From Leptospira chreensis (lineage in GTDB: Bacteria > Spirochaetota > Leptospiria > Leptospirales > Leptospiraceae), in NCBI RefSeq assembly GCF_016919165.1, contig NZ_JAFFPS010000016.1, forward strand, positions 1 to 48,098: 48,098 nt of DNA, given 5' to 3'. The position numbers were made by a program, and so were the translations under genes. Below are positions 18,981 through 27,251 of this stretch, one piece after another; position 1 is the first letter of the stretch, and each line of letters starts with the position of its first letter. Under the pieces are notes generated by a model, which searched no databases, had not been told where the DNA came from, and was given only the letters and a program-made list of their open reading frames with translations.

Positions 18981-19895
18981 ATGTCCAGGATCTTCACTCC
19001 GGAACTCTTTTTGGTGATTGCCGCCATTCTTTGGGGTGGAACCTTTGTGGTCATCAAACTTGCACTGGATTCGGTGCCGCCCTTTCTATTTTTAGCGGTC
19101 CGGTTTTGGCTCGCTGGAATTGTCACTTTACTCCTCTACCGAAAGACTTTGTTTTCCAAGGCGAACAGGAGATGGGACTATATCATCCCGGCCTTCCTTG
19201 TGGCTTTGTCTGCCCTTTTGGGTTACGCCTTCCAAACCATTGGTCTTGTTTATACGACAGCCACCCAGTCTGGTTTTATGACGGGCGCCTATGTTATTTT
19301 TGTTCCTTTGTTACAAATTGCCATCGAAAGGAAATTACCTTCGCTTCGTACATGGATTGCGGTTTTGATTGTAGTGGCGGGATTATTTTTAATTTCACAA
19401 AACGGAAAAACCTATGAGGAGATCCTTCAGTCCACAGGTTTTGGATTAGGTGATGGACTCACTCTCATTGGTGCTTTTTTCTTTGCCATCTACATCATAC
19501 TCATCGATATTTTTAGTAAAAAAATTCCCGCACAGATTCTTGTATCTTTTGAGATCCTTCTCATTGCGATTGTTTCTACGACTTTGTTTCCAGTAGAATC
19601 CGTTTTTTTAAACCAACCCATCTCCATCCAATTTGATTTAAAATTTTGGATTGGGATCATCTATACTTCTATTTTTGCAACGATATTCACGACACAGATC
19701 CAAACCAGATACCAGAAAGCAGTTCCTCCGGCAAGAGCGGGACTACTTTATAGTATGGAACCTGTGTTTTCCTTCTTTCTCGCCTATTTGGTATTAGGGG
19801 AGAGGTTGGGGGTTGTGGGAATGATTGGATCCGGGCTTACCCTATTCGGGATTGTATTTTCCGAAATGGGTAAGTGGAACAAAAGAGAAGAATGA
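18981..19895 (+). CDS. EamA-family (DMT) transporter
   Basis: This 304-residue membrane protein contains two EamA repeats. The opening FLVIAAILWGGTFVVIKLAL is the typical first helix, with the conserved W-G-x-x-F-x-x-x-K pattern. The second repeat ends at ARAGLLYSMEPVFSFFLAYL and VLGERLGVVGMIGSGLTLFG, also standard. The likely role is export of a small metabolite; the substrate is not readable. I chose the ATG at 18981, since the upstream residues of the longer frame come from the divergent gene. Only 42 bp separate it from the start of the minus-strand methyltransferase, so the two share a compact promoter region. Confidence 0.9.
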   Translation: MSRIFTPELFLVIAAILWGGTFVVIKLALDSVPPFLFLAVRFWLAGIVTLLLYRKTLFSKANRRWDYIIPAFLVALSALLGYAFQTIGLVYTTATQSGFMTGAYVIFVPLLQIAIERKLPSLRTWIAVLIVVAGLFLISQNGKTYEEILQSTGFGLGDGLTLIGAFFFAIYIILIDIFSKKIPAQILVSFEILLIAIVSTTLFPVESVFLNQPISIQFDLKFWIGIIYTSIFATIFTTQIQTRYQKAVPPARAGLLYSMEPVFSFFLAYLVLGERLGVVGMIGSGLTLFGIVFSEMGKWNKREE

Positions 19896-19901
19896 ATTTT
19901 A

Positions 19902-19919
19902 AAGGAATGCCTTTTCCTT
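19902..19919. terminator. Weak hairpin between convergent genes
   Basis: AAGGAA (19902-19907) pairs with TTCCTT (19914-19919) around a 6-base loop, with A/T-rich flanks on both sides. It lies in the 38-bp gap between the convergent EamA and AI-2E genes and may end transcription from both sides. The stem is short and AT-rich, so this is tentative. Confidence 0.3.
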
Positions 19920-19933
19920 AACTTAAAATCCAA

Positions 19934-20992
19934 CTAAATGATTTGGTGTTCTTTGAGTGCATGATAAAGAATTCCAATGGTTACTTTTAGGATGGATAAA
20001 ACGGGAATGGCGAGTAACATTCCAAAGATTCCAAAGAAATTTCCCCCTACAGCAATCCCAATTAAGATCGCAAGCGGATGGAGAGAAACTGCATTGGCAA
20101 TCACTACCGGTTGCACTATGGCATTATCCACTAACTGAGCAACGACGACCACAGAAGCAATGGAACCAGGCGAAGGTGACATTTCTGGAAAGAGAATCGA
20201 AAATAAAATGGGTGGGACAGCACCGACGAGTGGTCCTAAGTAAGGAATGGAATTGGCAATACCCAGAAATACTCCAAATAGAATGAAAAACTTTACACCA
20301 ACAATATAAAATCCAATGGATGCAACGATTGCCATAATCCCACACTGGATCACCAAACTTTTTAAGTAACTTGTGATCTGTTGGTTCATTCGATAAAAAA
20401 CCATTAGAAACATTTCAAAAAAACGATTGGGTATAAAACTAATCACAGTTTTGTAAATCAAATTGGCATCCAAAAGTAAAAAGAAACTAATGATAGGGAT
20501 GATGATCATCCAACTAATAAAAGTGGGAATCATCACCACAAGCCCACGTAAAAATTCTTCCAAATTACTCGTTGCCATTTTGGCAACTTCCTCTGGATTG
20601 ATGATTTTTTTCCATAACTCTGGGTTTTGTGACACTACGGGGAGTTTATTAAAATCGAGTAACTGAAAATTGGGATCATCCATTTTGTTCGACCACTCGG
20701 AGACTATGGGTTGGGCTTTTTCAAAAAGATTAGGTAAGTAAAAAGCTAAAAACCAATAAGCCACTCCTATCAAAATGGAAAAGATAAGAATGATTGTGAT
20801 CGACCTATGAATTCCTCTGGATTCAAAATAATCCACTATCCCACGAAAGAGATAAAAATGAATTCCTGAAATAAGAAGGGGAATGGCGAGGAACTTAACT
20901 CCCACAATCCCAATCAAAATAGTAAGCCCAATCAGACCAAAAAAAGCAGTCCTTAAAATGAATGAAGATATATTGAATTCTTTCATATTCAT
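19934..20992 (-). CDS. AI-2E family transporter (PerM/TqsA-like)
   Basis: This 352-residue protein has about eight hydrophobic segments with the family's paired N-terminal helices, a soluble central region (residues about 95-150) and the conserved C-terminal block. That block is GIANSIPYLGPLVGAVPPIL, VAQLVDNAIVQPVVIANAV then HPLAILIGIAVGG and GMLLAIPVLSILKV. Members of this family have been linked to export of the signal AI-2 and, in other species, to Na+/H+ exchange, so the substrate should not be assumed. Its ATG overlaps the stop of the upstream cyclic-nucleotide-binding gene by 4 bp, which implies one operon. Confidence 0.92.
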   Translation of the reverse strand: MNMKEFNISSFILRTAFFGLIGLTILIGIVGVKFLAIPLLISGIHFYLFRGIVDYFESRGIHRSITIILIFSILIGVAYWFLAFYLPNLFEKAQPIVSEWSNKMDDPNFQLLDFNKLPVVSQNPELWKKIINPEEVAKMATSNLEEFLRGLVVMIPTFISWMIIIPIISFFLLLDANLIYKTVISFIPNRFFEMFLMVFYRMNQQITSYLKSLVIQCGIMAIVASIGFYIVGVKFFILFGVFLGIANSIPYLGPLVGAVPPILFSILFPEMSPSPGSIASVVVVAQLVDNAIVQPVVIANAVSLHPLAILIGIAVGGNFFGIFGMLLAIPVLSILKVTIGILYHALKEHQII

Positions 20993-21510
20993 TTGGTTTT
21001 ATTTTTTTTACTTTTGAAGTAAGCTGCTTCTAGTGTATCGTTTGTTTTGCGAAGTCTATCTGCAATGATGGATGCAAAACTGAGTAGTAAGTCGTTTCCT
21101 ACTCTTGGTTTTGTTTCTAAAAGGGTTTTTAATTCTGGTTGAAAGAATCCAAGTAAGATGGAATCAACAAGAGCTACAGCAGTAGCTGACCTGGGAAAGT
21201 CTTGGAAGAGAGCTAACTCTCCAAAAAAGGCACCTTTCTCTAGTTCGGCGAGTTTTAAGGTAACACCTTCTCTTTCTGAATAAATCTCTACCTTACCTTG
21301 TAAGATGAGATACACTCCCGTTCCTGCTTGGCCTTGGTAAAAGATAGTTTCACCGGCGTAATACTTACGTTTGTGGATCAGCCTTGCGACTTCGCGTAAG
21401 GTTCTACGAGACATACCTTCGAAGATTGCAGTTTCGCGTAAAAAATGTGAAATCTCCGTAATCGGGTTTTCGTCACGTTTGAGAATGGATTTCCAAAGGG
21501 GAAGTTGCAT
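20989..21510 (-). CDS. Cyclic nucleotide-binding domain protein without HTH
   Basis: About 173 residues. The cNMP-binding beta-roll is clear, from LRETAIFEGMSRRTLREVA through YYAGETIFYQGQAGTGVYLI to the phosphate-binding cassette FFGELALFQDFPRSATAVA. That cassette holds the glutamate and arginine that contact cAMP or cGMP in CRP-type domains. The protein ends with a helical, basic tail (IIADRLRKTNDTLEAAYFKS) and has no helix-turn-helix, so it is not a CRP-like transcription factor. I chose ATG at 21510 because AGGAG lies 7 bp upstream. It may regulate the coupled AI-2E permease directly. It is divergent from bioD across 59 bp. Confidence 0.85.
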   Translation of the reverse strand: MQLPLWKSILKRDENPITEISHFLRETAIFEGMSRRTLREVARLIHKRKYYAGETIFYQGQAGTGVYLILQGKVEIYSEREGVTLKLAELEKGAFFGELALFQDFPRSATAVALVDSILLGFFQPELKTLLETKPRVGNDLLLSFASIIADRLRKTNDTLEAAYFKSKKNKTK

Positions 21511-21569
21511 AGAGCCTCTCCTATATAAATCGGATAGACGGGGCCTGGAATTGATAAAACTTGATCCGT

Positions 21570-22262
21570 ATGGGCCAAGCTTTTTACGTAGCGGGAACCG
21601 GAACGGACATAGGTAAGACTTTTTTCTCAAGCCTCTTTATGGCCAAATATGCGAAAAACCATGGGTTTCGGTATTGGAAACCCATCCAAACAGGCCTTAC
21701 CGGCCCAAGCGATACCGAATTTGTCCAAAAAACAACGGCATTGCCAGATTCCTTCTTTTTAAAACCAGTTTACGAATTTGTTGCGCCCGCAAGCCCACAT
21801 TATGCCGCCAAACAGGAAGGAAAAATTTTAGATCCTAAATACCTTTTGAACGCAATTGCTAAAGAAAGAAAAACCAATACCCTGATCGAAGGAGCGGGTG
21901 GTGTTTTTGTTCCTTGGACTGCGGACTACATTGCCATCAAAGGAATCCAGGAAAGTAACTTACCCGTCGTTGTTGTTGGTTCCACGGAGCTCGGAACCAT
22001 CAATCATACTCTACTCACTTTGGATGTATTAACCAATCGCTTCATTCCGATTCTTGGATTTTACCTAGTGGGACCGAAAAACGAATTACAAACTGACAAT
22101 GCAGAAACCATACAAAGATTAGGCGGCACTCCTTGTTTGGGAGTTACCAACTTCCCGGAACAAAAACTTTCCCCCAATGATTTTATTTCCTTTGCCAATG
22201 AATCTTTTGATACCAATCGAAATGTAATGGAAAGCCTGCTCGGTCCAGATGATGAAGGATAA
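21570..22262 (+). CDS. bioD: Dethiobiotin synthetase
   Basis: This 230-residue ATP-dependent enzyme closes the ureido ring of dethiobiotin from 7,8-diaminopelargonate and CO2. The P-loop GTGTDIGKT lies at residues 9-17, with the substrate motif YWKPIQTGL following. The second nucleotide site is TLIEGAGGVFVPW. I chose the ATG; a TTG 9 bp earlier is also in frame, and neither has a strong ribosome-binding site. It overlaps bioA by 14 bp, so the pair is coupled. The order is bioD-bioA-bioB; bioF, needed to make the precursor of BioA's substrate, is absent here. Confidence 0.95.
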   Translation: MGQAFYVAGTGTDIGKTFFSSLFMAKYAKNHGFRYWKPIQTGLTGPSDTEFVQKTTALPDSFFLKPVYEFVAPASPHYAAKQEGKILDPKYLLNAIAKERKTNTLIEGAGGVFVPWTADYIAIKGIQESNLPVVVVGSTELGTINHTLLTLDVLTNRFIPILGFYLVGPKNELQTDNAETIQRLGGTPCLGVTNFPEQKLSPNDFISFANESFDTNRNVMESLLGPDDEG

Positions 22263-23574
22263 TCCAGTCCACATACATACTTGGGTTCCCTTAACCATCC
22301 AAGACGAAGAAGAAAGTTTACTCGGTATCGTTAAAGCAGAAGCTGAGTTTGTCACTGACTCCGAAGGGAACACTTGGATTGATGCCATTGCCAGTTGGTG
22401 GACGATGATTTTTGGCCACCGCCATCCAGAGTTAATTGCTGCACTCAATACACAAATGGCGGAGCTCGATCATGTGATGCTTGCAGGCCATATCCATCCA
22501 AAAGCAGAGTCTTTGTCTAAGTCTTTATTAGAACTCACAAACTTTGATTTTCATAAAGTGTTTTATTCGGATAACGGATCGAATGCGATAGAGATTGCTT
22601 TAAAGCTAGCCATTCAATACTACCAGAATCATCCAGATCTATCGCCAAGGTCAGAGTTTCTTGTATTTTCCAATTCCTATCATGGAGATAGTATTGGAGC
22701 TATGAATGTTTCTGGAAAAAATTACTTCAATCGTATCTTTTCCGATCTAAGGTTTCCCACAAAAGAATTTCCTGCACCCAATTGCCAACATTGTCCTTGG
22801 GGGAAGCTCCCAAACACTTGTTCTACGGAATGTTTGGATGATTTAGAACTAACAATCAAACAAAAGAACTATGTGGGAATTGTGATCGAACCTTTGGTAT
22901 TTGGCGCCAATGGAATGTTATTTTATGATAAAAAAGTTTTGGTAAAACTAAGAGAACTTGCCACAGAAACTCATACCCTTCTGATCTTTGATGAAGTTTT
23001 TACGGGGATGGGGAGACTCGGCACCGCTTTCGCTTACCAGAAGGCAGAAACAAAACCGGATCTACTTGTGATGGCCAAGGGACTGACCGGAGGAATGCTT
23101 CCTCTCGGAGCCACCCTTGTCTCCGAATTCATTTATAAACAGTTTATCTCAAAAGATCCATACCGTGCTTTTTTTCATGCACATACGATGACAGGAAATC
23201 CTTTAGCGTGTAGCGTCGGTTATGCGTCTGTGCAATTATTACAAGAGAGTGGTCTCGAACTTGTGAAACAACTGGAGGTCTCTTTACAAAGCAGAGTAGA
23301 ACCATTCCAAAGAACACTCGGAAAACGAATTGAAAATGTCCGAGTGATGGGCGGGATTTTTGCTTTTGAATATAAGGAAACCATAGCCGAAGATGAATAT
23401 TTGAATCCCGTTGGAAAAAGAATTCGTGAAAAAATGAAAGAATTTCGAATTCTACTCCGACCACTCGGCCGCACCATCTACATCACTCCGCCTTATACCA
23501 TCACGGAAAAATCCCTCGACCAAATTTTTTTGGCTTTGGAACAAACACTCCTCAGCATTGCCGAATCAGATTGA
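22249..23574 (+). CDS. bioA: Adenosylmethionine-8-amino-7-oxononanoate aminotransferase
   Basis: The 441-residue PLP enzyme transfers the amino group of SAM to 7-keto-8-aminopelargonate. The class III aminotransferase features are complete: the N-terminal IDAIASWWTMIFGHRHPEL, the cofactor-binding SDNGSNAIEIALKLA, the Asp that holds the PLP nitrogen in LLIFDEVFTGMGRLG, and the Schiff-base lysine in MAKGLTGGMLPLGAT (residue about 277). The double Trp (SWW) is typical of BioA and separates it from related aminotransferases. It overlaps the bioD stop. Length is normal. The product goes to BioD, so gene order and pathway agree. Confidence 0.95.
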   Translation: MMKDNPVHIHTWVPLTIQDEEESLLGIVKAEAEFVTDSEGNTWIDAIASWWTMIFGHRHPELIAALNTQMAELDHVMLAGHIHPKAESLSKSLLELTNFDFHKVFYSDNGSNAIEIALKLAIQYYQNHPDLSPRSEFLVFSNSYHGDSIGAMNVSGKNYFNRIFSDLRFPTKEFPAPNCQHCPWGKLPNTCSTECLDDLELTIKQKNYVGIVIEPLVFGANGMLFYDKKVLVKLRELATETHTLLIFDEVFTGMGRLGTAFAYQKAETKPDLLVMAKGLTGGMLPLGATLVSEFIYKQFISKDPYRAFFHAHTMTGNPLACSVGYASVQLLQESGLELVKQLEVSLQSRVEPFQRTLGKRIENVRVMGGIFAFEYKETIAEDEYLNPVGKRIREKMKEFRILLRPLGRTIYITPPYTITEKSLDQIFLALEQTLLSIAESD

Positions 23575-23584
23575 GACTAAATAT

Positions 23585-23603
23585 ACGAAGAGATTTTCTT
23601 CGT
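23585..23603 (+). promoter_or_regulatory. First hairpin of the bioA-bioB gap
   Basis: ACGAAGA (23585-23591) pairs perfectly with TCTTCGT (23597-23603) around a 5-base loop. It begins 10 bp after the bioA stop. No T run follows, so it is unlikely to be a complete terminator. It may stabilise mRNA ends or take part in attenuation with the next hairpin. Confidence 0.45.
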
Positions 23604-23607
23604 TTAC

Positions 23608-23633
23608 ACAGGTTCCGGCAGTCCAGAACCTGT
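23608..23633 (+). promoter_or_regulatory. Second hairpin just upstream of bioB
   Basis: ACAGGTTC (23608-23615) pairs perfectly with GAACCTGT (23626-23633) around a 10-base loop. The 3' arm ends 4 bp before the bioB ATG. The only Shine-Dalgarno-like purines nearby are AGG in the 5' arm, so the stem may affect bioB translation. At the DNA level it could also be an operator, because the arms form an inverted repeat. Confidence 0.45.
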
Positions 23634-23637
23634 TCTC

Positions 23638-24693
23638 ATGATTGCAGAAATCCAAGAAAAAACAATATCTTCGGCCTCGTCCCTCATTACGGAAGCGGAA
23701 GCCCTGGAGATCCTAGAAGGAAAAGCCCCTTTGCTTTCGGTTGTCGCTCGTGCGTCGGAAGAACGAAACCGTTACTTTGCCAATCGTGTTCGCATTCATA
23801 TATTAGATAATATCAAAAACGGATACTGCCCTGAAGATTGCGGTTACTGTGCCCAAAGAAAAGGGGGAGATTCAGGAATCCAAGAGTATTCTTTGAAGTC
23901 TCCTGAAGAGATTTGGGAAGATGCCAAACGTGCCAAAGACAACGGTGCTTACCGATTTTGTATGGTAACTTCGGGTCGTGGTCCAACAGACAAAGCTGTC
24001 GACAAACTCGCAGAGACAATCTCCAAAATCAATGGAGAGTTGGGAATGAAGGTTTGTTTGTCTGCAGGAATCTTGGATGCAAAAAAAGCAAGAGTTCTGA
24101 AAGACGCAGGTCTCGACAGATACAATCATAACCTCAACACTTCCGAATCCAAATACAATGAAATCTGTTCTACACATACTTTCAAAGACCGACTAACAAC
24201 ACTCGAGGCGGCAAAAGAAGCCGATATCGGACTTTGCTCGGGAATCATCGTGGGGATGGGTGAGGAACTAAAAGATCTAGTCCAAGTGGCATTTGAACTT
24301 AAAAAACTTGGTGTGATCTCGATTCCTGTTAACTTTTTTATTCCGATCAAAGGTCATGCTATCCAGAAGTCGTCACTCACTCCTGAATTTTGTATTCGCG
24401 TTTTGTCTGTTTTCCGTTTAGTGAATCCAGATTCTGAAATTCGTATCGGTGCGGGAAGAGAAGGTCATTTGGGTTCCTTACAATCCATGGCTCTTTTTGT
24501 AGCCAATTCATTGTTTGCTGAAGGATATTTGAATGTGAAGGGAAGTGAGATGGTTCAAACAATGAACCTAATTCGTGACTGTTCTATGGTGCCTGAGTTT
24601 ACCGAAGGTGTACCAGAAGGATGGGATGATTACGAATCACAAGCCCTCTACGACGAGAAAAATTTTCCAGAGCTCTACAAACATAAAAAGTAG
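23638..24693 (+). CDS. bioB: Biotin synthase (radical SAM)
   Basis: This 351-residue radical SAM enzyme inserts sulfur into dethiobiotin. The 4Fe-4S cluster ligands are in [17 protein letters not shown] (Cys64, Cys68, Cys71). The 2Fe-2S region includes a Cys in FCMVTSGRG, one in KVCLSAGIL, one in [12 protein letters not shown], and the arginine in [14 protein letters not shown]. The tyrosine-asparagine pair [10 protein letters not shown] matches the family. The frame starts at ATG 63 bp after bioA, without a clear ribosome-binding site but after two hairpins. It completes the biotin pathway begun by bioA and bioD. Sequence and length are normal. Confidence 0.97.
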   Translation: MIAEIQEKTISSASSLITEAEALEILEGKAPLLSVVARASEERNRYFANRVRIHILDNIKNGYCPEDCGYCAQRKGGDSGIQEYSLKSPEEIWEDAKRAKDNGAYRFCMVTSGRGPTDKAVDKLAETISKINGELGMKVCLSAGILDAKKARVLKDAGLDRYNHNLNTSESKYNEICSTHTFKDRLTTLEAAKEADIGLCSGIIVGMGEELKDLVQVAFELKKLGVISIPVNFFIPIKGHAIQKSSLTPEFCIRVLSVFRLVNPDSEIRIGAGREGHLGSLQSMALFVANSLFAEGYLNVKGSEMVQTMNLIRDCSMVPEFTEGVPEGWDDYESQALYDEKNFPELYKHKK

Positions 24694-24752
24694 TTTGCCT
24701 TTTTTACTTTTGGCGGTATCATGCTCCTACTTTACCGCCTCTAGTGAGAAAC

Positions 24753-26300
24753 ATGCGAAAACCGTTTTTACCATTTTCAAAACAGATGAGTTATGCGATC
24801 GGCCAATTGGGTTGGTCCACTCTCATCAATATCATTGGTCTCCATCAAGTTTACTTTTATCTTCCTCCGGCTCCAAAACCAGGTCAGGAATGTTTTCCCG
24901 ATCTCATTGAAAAAATGGCCTTTTGGGGGCTTTCGACCATTGGTATTGTTGCTGCTGTGGGTCGTTTGTGGGACGCCTTTACCGATCCCATCATTGCCAA
25001 TTCTTCTGATCGGTTTTCCTCGCGGTTTGGTCGGAGGATTCCTTTCCTCTTCCTTGGTGGCCTTCCTGCTGCTGTATTCTGTTGGCTGATTTTTGTCCCT
25101 CCCCACAATTTCGTCTCCTCTGCAAACCTCGTTTGGATGACGGGTTGTATGTTGCTTTTTTATTTATTTCTAACGGTGTATGTCACTCCTTTCTTTGCCC
25201 TCATCCCAGAACTCGGACATACTCCTGAAGAACGATTGAACCTTTCCACATATATCTCGGTGACATATGCCCTTGGAATCATTGTCGCATCCACAGAGCC
25301 CATGATTGCCAATGTATTGAAAGCAAACTTTGTTTTTGATGCAGATCTGTCTGTTCAGACCTTGGTCTCTCGCCAATATGCTTTGGGAATTTTATGTGTG
25401 TTTGCTGCAATTTGTATGTACTTCCCAGTATTTACGATCCATGAAAAAACCTATTGTGAATCGGAAGCATCGAGCGTTCCTTTCAAAGAGGCCATCCTCC
25501 TTACATTCAAAAATAAGAATTTTCTATACTTCGCTTTATCCGACCTTTGTTATTTCCTCGCCCTTACCATTCTCACAACAGGTATCTCTTACTATGTGAC
25601 AGTCCTATTAGAATTGGAACGGGAATTTGTAACTCAATTACTTACGGTGATGTTACTCGTTTCTTTTGCTTTTTACCCTGTGGTCAATGCTGTCGCACGA
25701 AAGATCGGTAAGAAAAAAACCGTTCTATTTGGATTCTATGTTTTTTTGGCTTTGTTCCTTTCGATTTATTTTATCGGAAAAGATAGTTTGCCTGTATCAC
25801 CGTATATCCAAGGTTATTTGATCGTGGCTATTGCGGCTGTCCCCATTGCGATTCTTGGTATTTTACCGAATGCCATTCTTGCCGATATTGCTGAACTTGA
25901 TTCGTTAAAAACAGGATCGAGAAGGGAAGGACTGTTCTATGCCGGCAGAACCTTTATGCAAAAACTAGGACAAACGCTGGCTGTTCTTATCTTTAGTTCT
26001 GTCATTCTTCTTGGATTGGACCGAGACACAAAGAAAAATGTATCCCCCCATGTAACGGGGATCATTGCTCCTTCTGTGTCAGAATCTAAGGCAGAAGGGA
26101 AAAAAAATTTAGAAGTCGAGGCAAAAATAAGTAAGGATTCCACCATTTGCAAAGTCGAAGAAGTAGAAGCGGGAGGGGAACTCGGCGTACGGCTGACTGG
26201 TCCTCTAGCCTCTGCATTCTGTATATTGGCCATCTTTCTCTTTGGAAAATACAAAGAAGATGAAACTTTAGAAGAGATTGCAAAGATACGTGGAAATTAA
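24753..26300 (+). CDS. Sugar:cation symporter-like MFS transporter (GPH family)
   Basis: This 515-residue protein has about twelve hydrophobic segments and resembles the glycoside-pentoside-hexuronide:cation (MelB-like) branch of MFS. Diagnostic are the first-helix start KQMSYAIGQLGWS, the cation-site helix WDAFTDPIIANSSDRFSSRF followed by GRRIPFLFLGG, and the mid-loop AILADIAELDSLKTGSRREG. A hydrophilic stretch near residues 425-480, with acidic and lysine-rich residues, is longer than usual and sits before the last helix. The start at ATG 24753 is chosen over a GTG 9 bp upstream. The substrate is unknown. It follows bioB by 59 bp and may be cotranscribed. Confidence 0.85.
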   Translation: MRKPFLPFSKQMSYAIGQLGWSTLINIIGLHQVYFYLPPAPKPGQECFPDLIEKMAFWGLSTIGIVAAVGRLWDAFTDPIIANSSDRFSSRFGRRIPFLFLGGLPAAVFCWLIFVPPHNFVSSANLVWMTGCMLLFYLFLTVYVTPFFALIPELGHTPEERLNLSTYISVTYALGIIVASTEPMIANVLKANFVFDADLSVQTLVSRQYALGILCVFAAICMYFPVFTIHEKTYCESEASSVPFKEAILLTFKNKNFLYFALSDLCYFLALTILTTGISYYVTVLLELEREFVTQLLTVMLLVSFAFYPVVNAVARKIGKKKTVLFGFYVFLALFLSIYFIGKDSLPVSPYIQGYLIVAIAAVPIAILGILPNAILADIAELDSLKTGSRREGLFYAGRTFMQKLGQTLAVLIFSSVILLGLDRDTKKNVSPHVTGIIAPSVSESKAEGKKNLEVEAKISKDSTICKVEEVEAGGELGVRLTGPLASAFCILAIFLFGKYKEDETLEEIAKIRGN

Positions 26301-26324
26301 ATCCTGGTTTTTGGAGCTATTCAG

Positions 26325-26504
26325 ATGAGATATCGCATTGAGACAACCAAGTTAAAGAACGGGTATATCGAAGCCAAACTCATCGAGACAACCACAAACA
26401 ACCCGATCGAGTTTCGGATTTGTGACACGGAAGAATATGCGCAGGCCCAAATCAAAGATTGGCAAAAGCGCTTCCGAATGAATGAACCGCAAGAACAGGA
26501 TTAA
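26325..26504 (+). CDS. Small hypothetical protein, 59 aa
   Basis: This short gene is preceded by GGAG with 8-bp spacing. It reads MRYRIETTKLKNGYIEAKLI followed by ETTTNNPIEFRICDTE, EYAQAQIKDWQKRF and RMNEPQEQD. It has no signal peptide or membrane helix, and is rich in Glu, Arg and Lys. The evenly mixed composition and ribosome-binding site suggest a true gene, not chance. It lies 24 bp after the symporter gene and overlaps the GDSL hydrolase gene by 23 bp in another frame, consistent with a compact operon. I do not recognise a family. Confidence 0.55.
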   Translation: MRYRIETTKLKNGYIEAKLIETTTNNPIEFRICDTEEYAQAQIKDWQKRFRMNEPQEQD

Positions 26505-27249
26505 ATTCTTCCTTCGATGGGGCATGGTTCTTGCCCTGGTTTCGGGTTTTACTGATTGTAAATCATCCTCGAAACGAGACTATTTCGATACCAGTTTCCA
26601 ATGTTTTGCAGAGCCAGGGTGGCGAGACGACTCTAACTTTAAAAAGTATATAGAGAAGGCTTGGCTCCCCACACGGTTGTTATACGCAGAAGACAATTCA
26701 AAAATCAAAAAAACGGACATAGTGTTCGCTGGTGATAGTTTGGTTCATTTATTTGTACCAGACCTAATGGCCAAAGAATTTCCGGGCCAATCGGTCACCA
26801 ATCGTGGGATTGGTGGGGATATGACAGAAACTCTACTTTCTCGCATAGAAGAGGATGCCCTTGTCCTCCATCCCGAAAAGGTGGTGATTGAAATTGGTGG
26901 GAACGATTTCATCCAAGGAAAGTGTTTGAGTTTGGTGCAAAACAACTTACTTTCCATCATCCAAAAGATTCATTCCAAAAATAGAAATACAAAGATCTTT
27001 CTTTTGGCAGTTCCGCCCACGAGGGTGAAGGAGCTAAACCAAATTGTTCCTGTATTCAATTTGTTTTTGAATCAGGTGGCAAGGACTACGGCCAATGTAG
27101 AATACATTGAAGTTTGGGACAGTATGAGAAAAATCGATTCTCCTACTCTTCGTGATGAATTCATTCGTCCCAATGGGGACAGTCTGCATTTTAATGAAAA
27201 AGGATATGAACTTTGGGGTAAAAAACTCAGACCCTATTTACAAAAGTAA
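26482..27249 (+). CDS. Exported GDSL/SGNH hydrolase
   Basis: The 255-residue protein begins with a signal sequence (IKFFLRWGMVLALVSGF, then TDCKSS). The cysteine may be a lipidation site, but Phe-Thr-Asp before it is not a canonical lipobox. The catalytic blocks are all present: IVFAGDSLVHLFVP (nucleophile serine), NRGIGGDMTETLLSR (block II glycine), VVIEIGGNDFIQGK (block III) and RPNGDSLHFNEKGYELWG (block V Asp/His). Such enzymes are esterases or lipases acting on lipids or glycans in the envelope. The substrate is unknown. It is in the same orientation as serB, 2 bp downstream. Confidence 0.85.
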   Translation: MNRKNRIKFFLRWGMVLALVSGFTDCKSSSKRDYFDTSFQCFAEPGWRDDSNFKKYIEKAWLPTRLLYAEDNSKIKKTDIVFAGDSLVHLFVPDLMAKEFPGQSVTNRGIGGDMTETLLSRIEEDALVLHPEKVVIEIGGNDFIQGKCLSLVQNNLLSIIQKIHSKNRNTKIFLLAVPPTRVKELNQIVPVFNLFLNQVARTTANVEYIEVWDSMRKIDSPTLRDEFIRPNGDSLHFNEKGYELWGKKLRPYLQK

Positions 27250-27251
27250 AA

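Noticed and set aside
16210..19895. The two EamA transporters as a recent inverted duplication flanking ung and the methyltransferase
   Set aside because: They share only family-level motifs; their helices and lengths differ, so a recent duplication is not supported.
23571..23810. A 79-residue plus-strand frame between bioA and bioB
   Set aside because: It mostly overlaps the start of bioB in another frame and runs through the two hairpins; no ribosome-binding site or family resemblance.
24575..24910. A 111-residue frame with a hydrophobic, Cys-containing stretch resembling a lipoprotein signal
   Set aside because: It overlaps the end of bioB and the start of the symporter, both secure. The hydrophobic run falls in the middle of the frame, not at its start.
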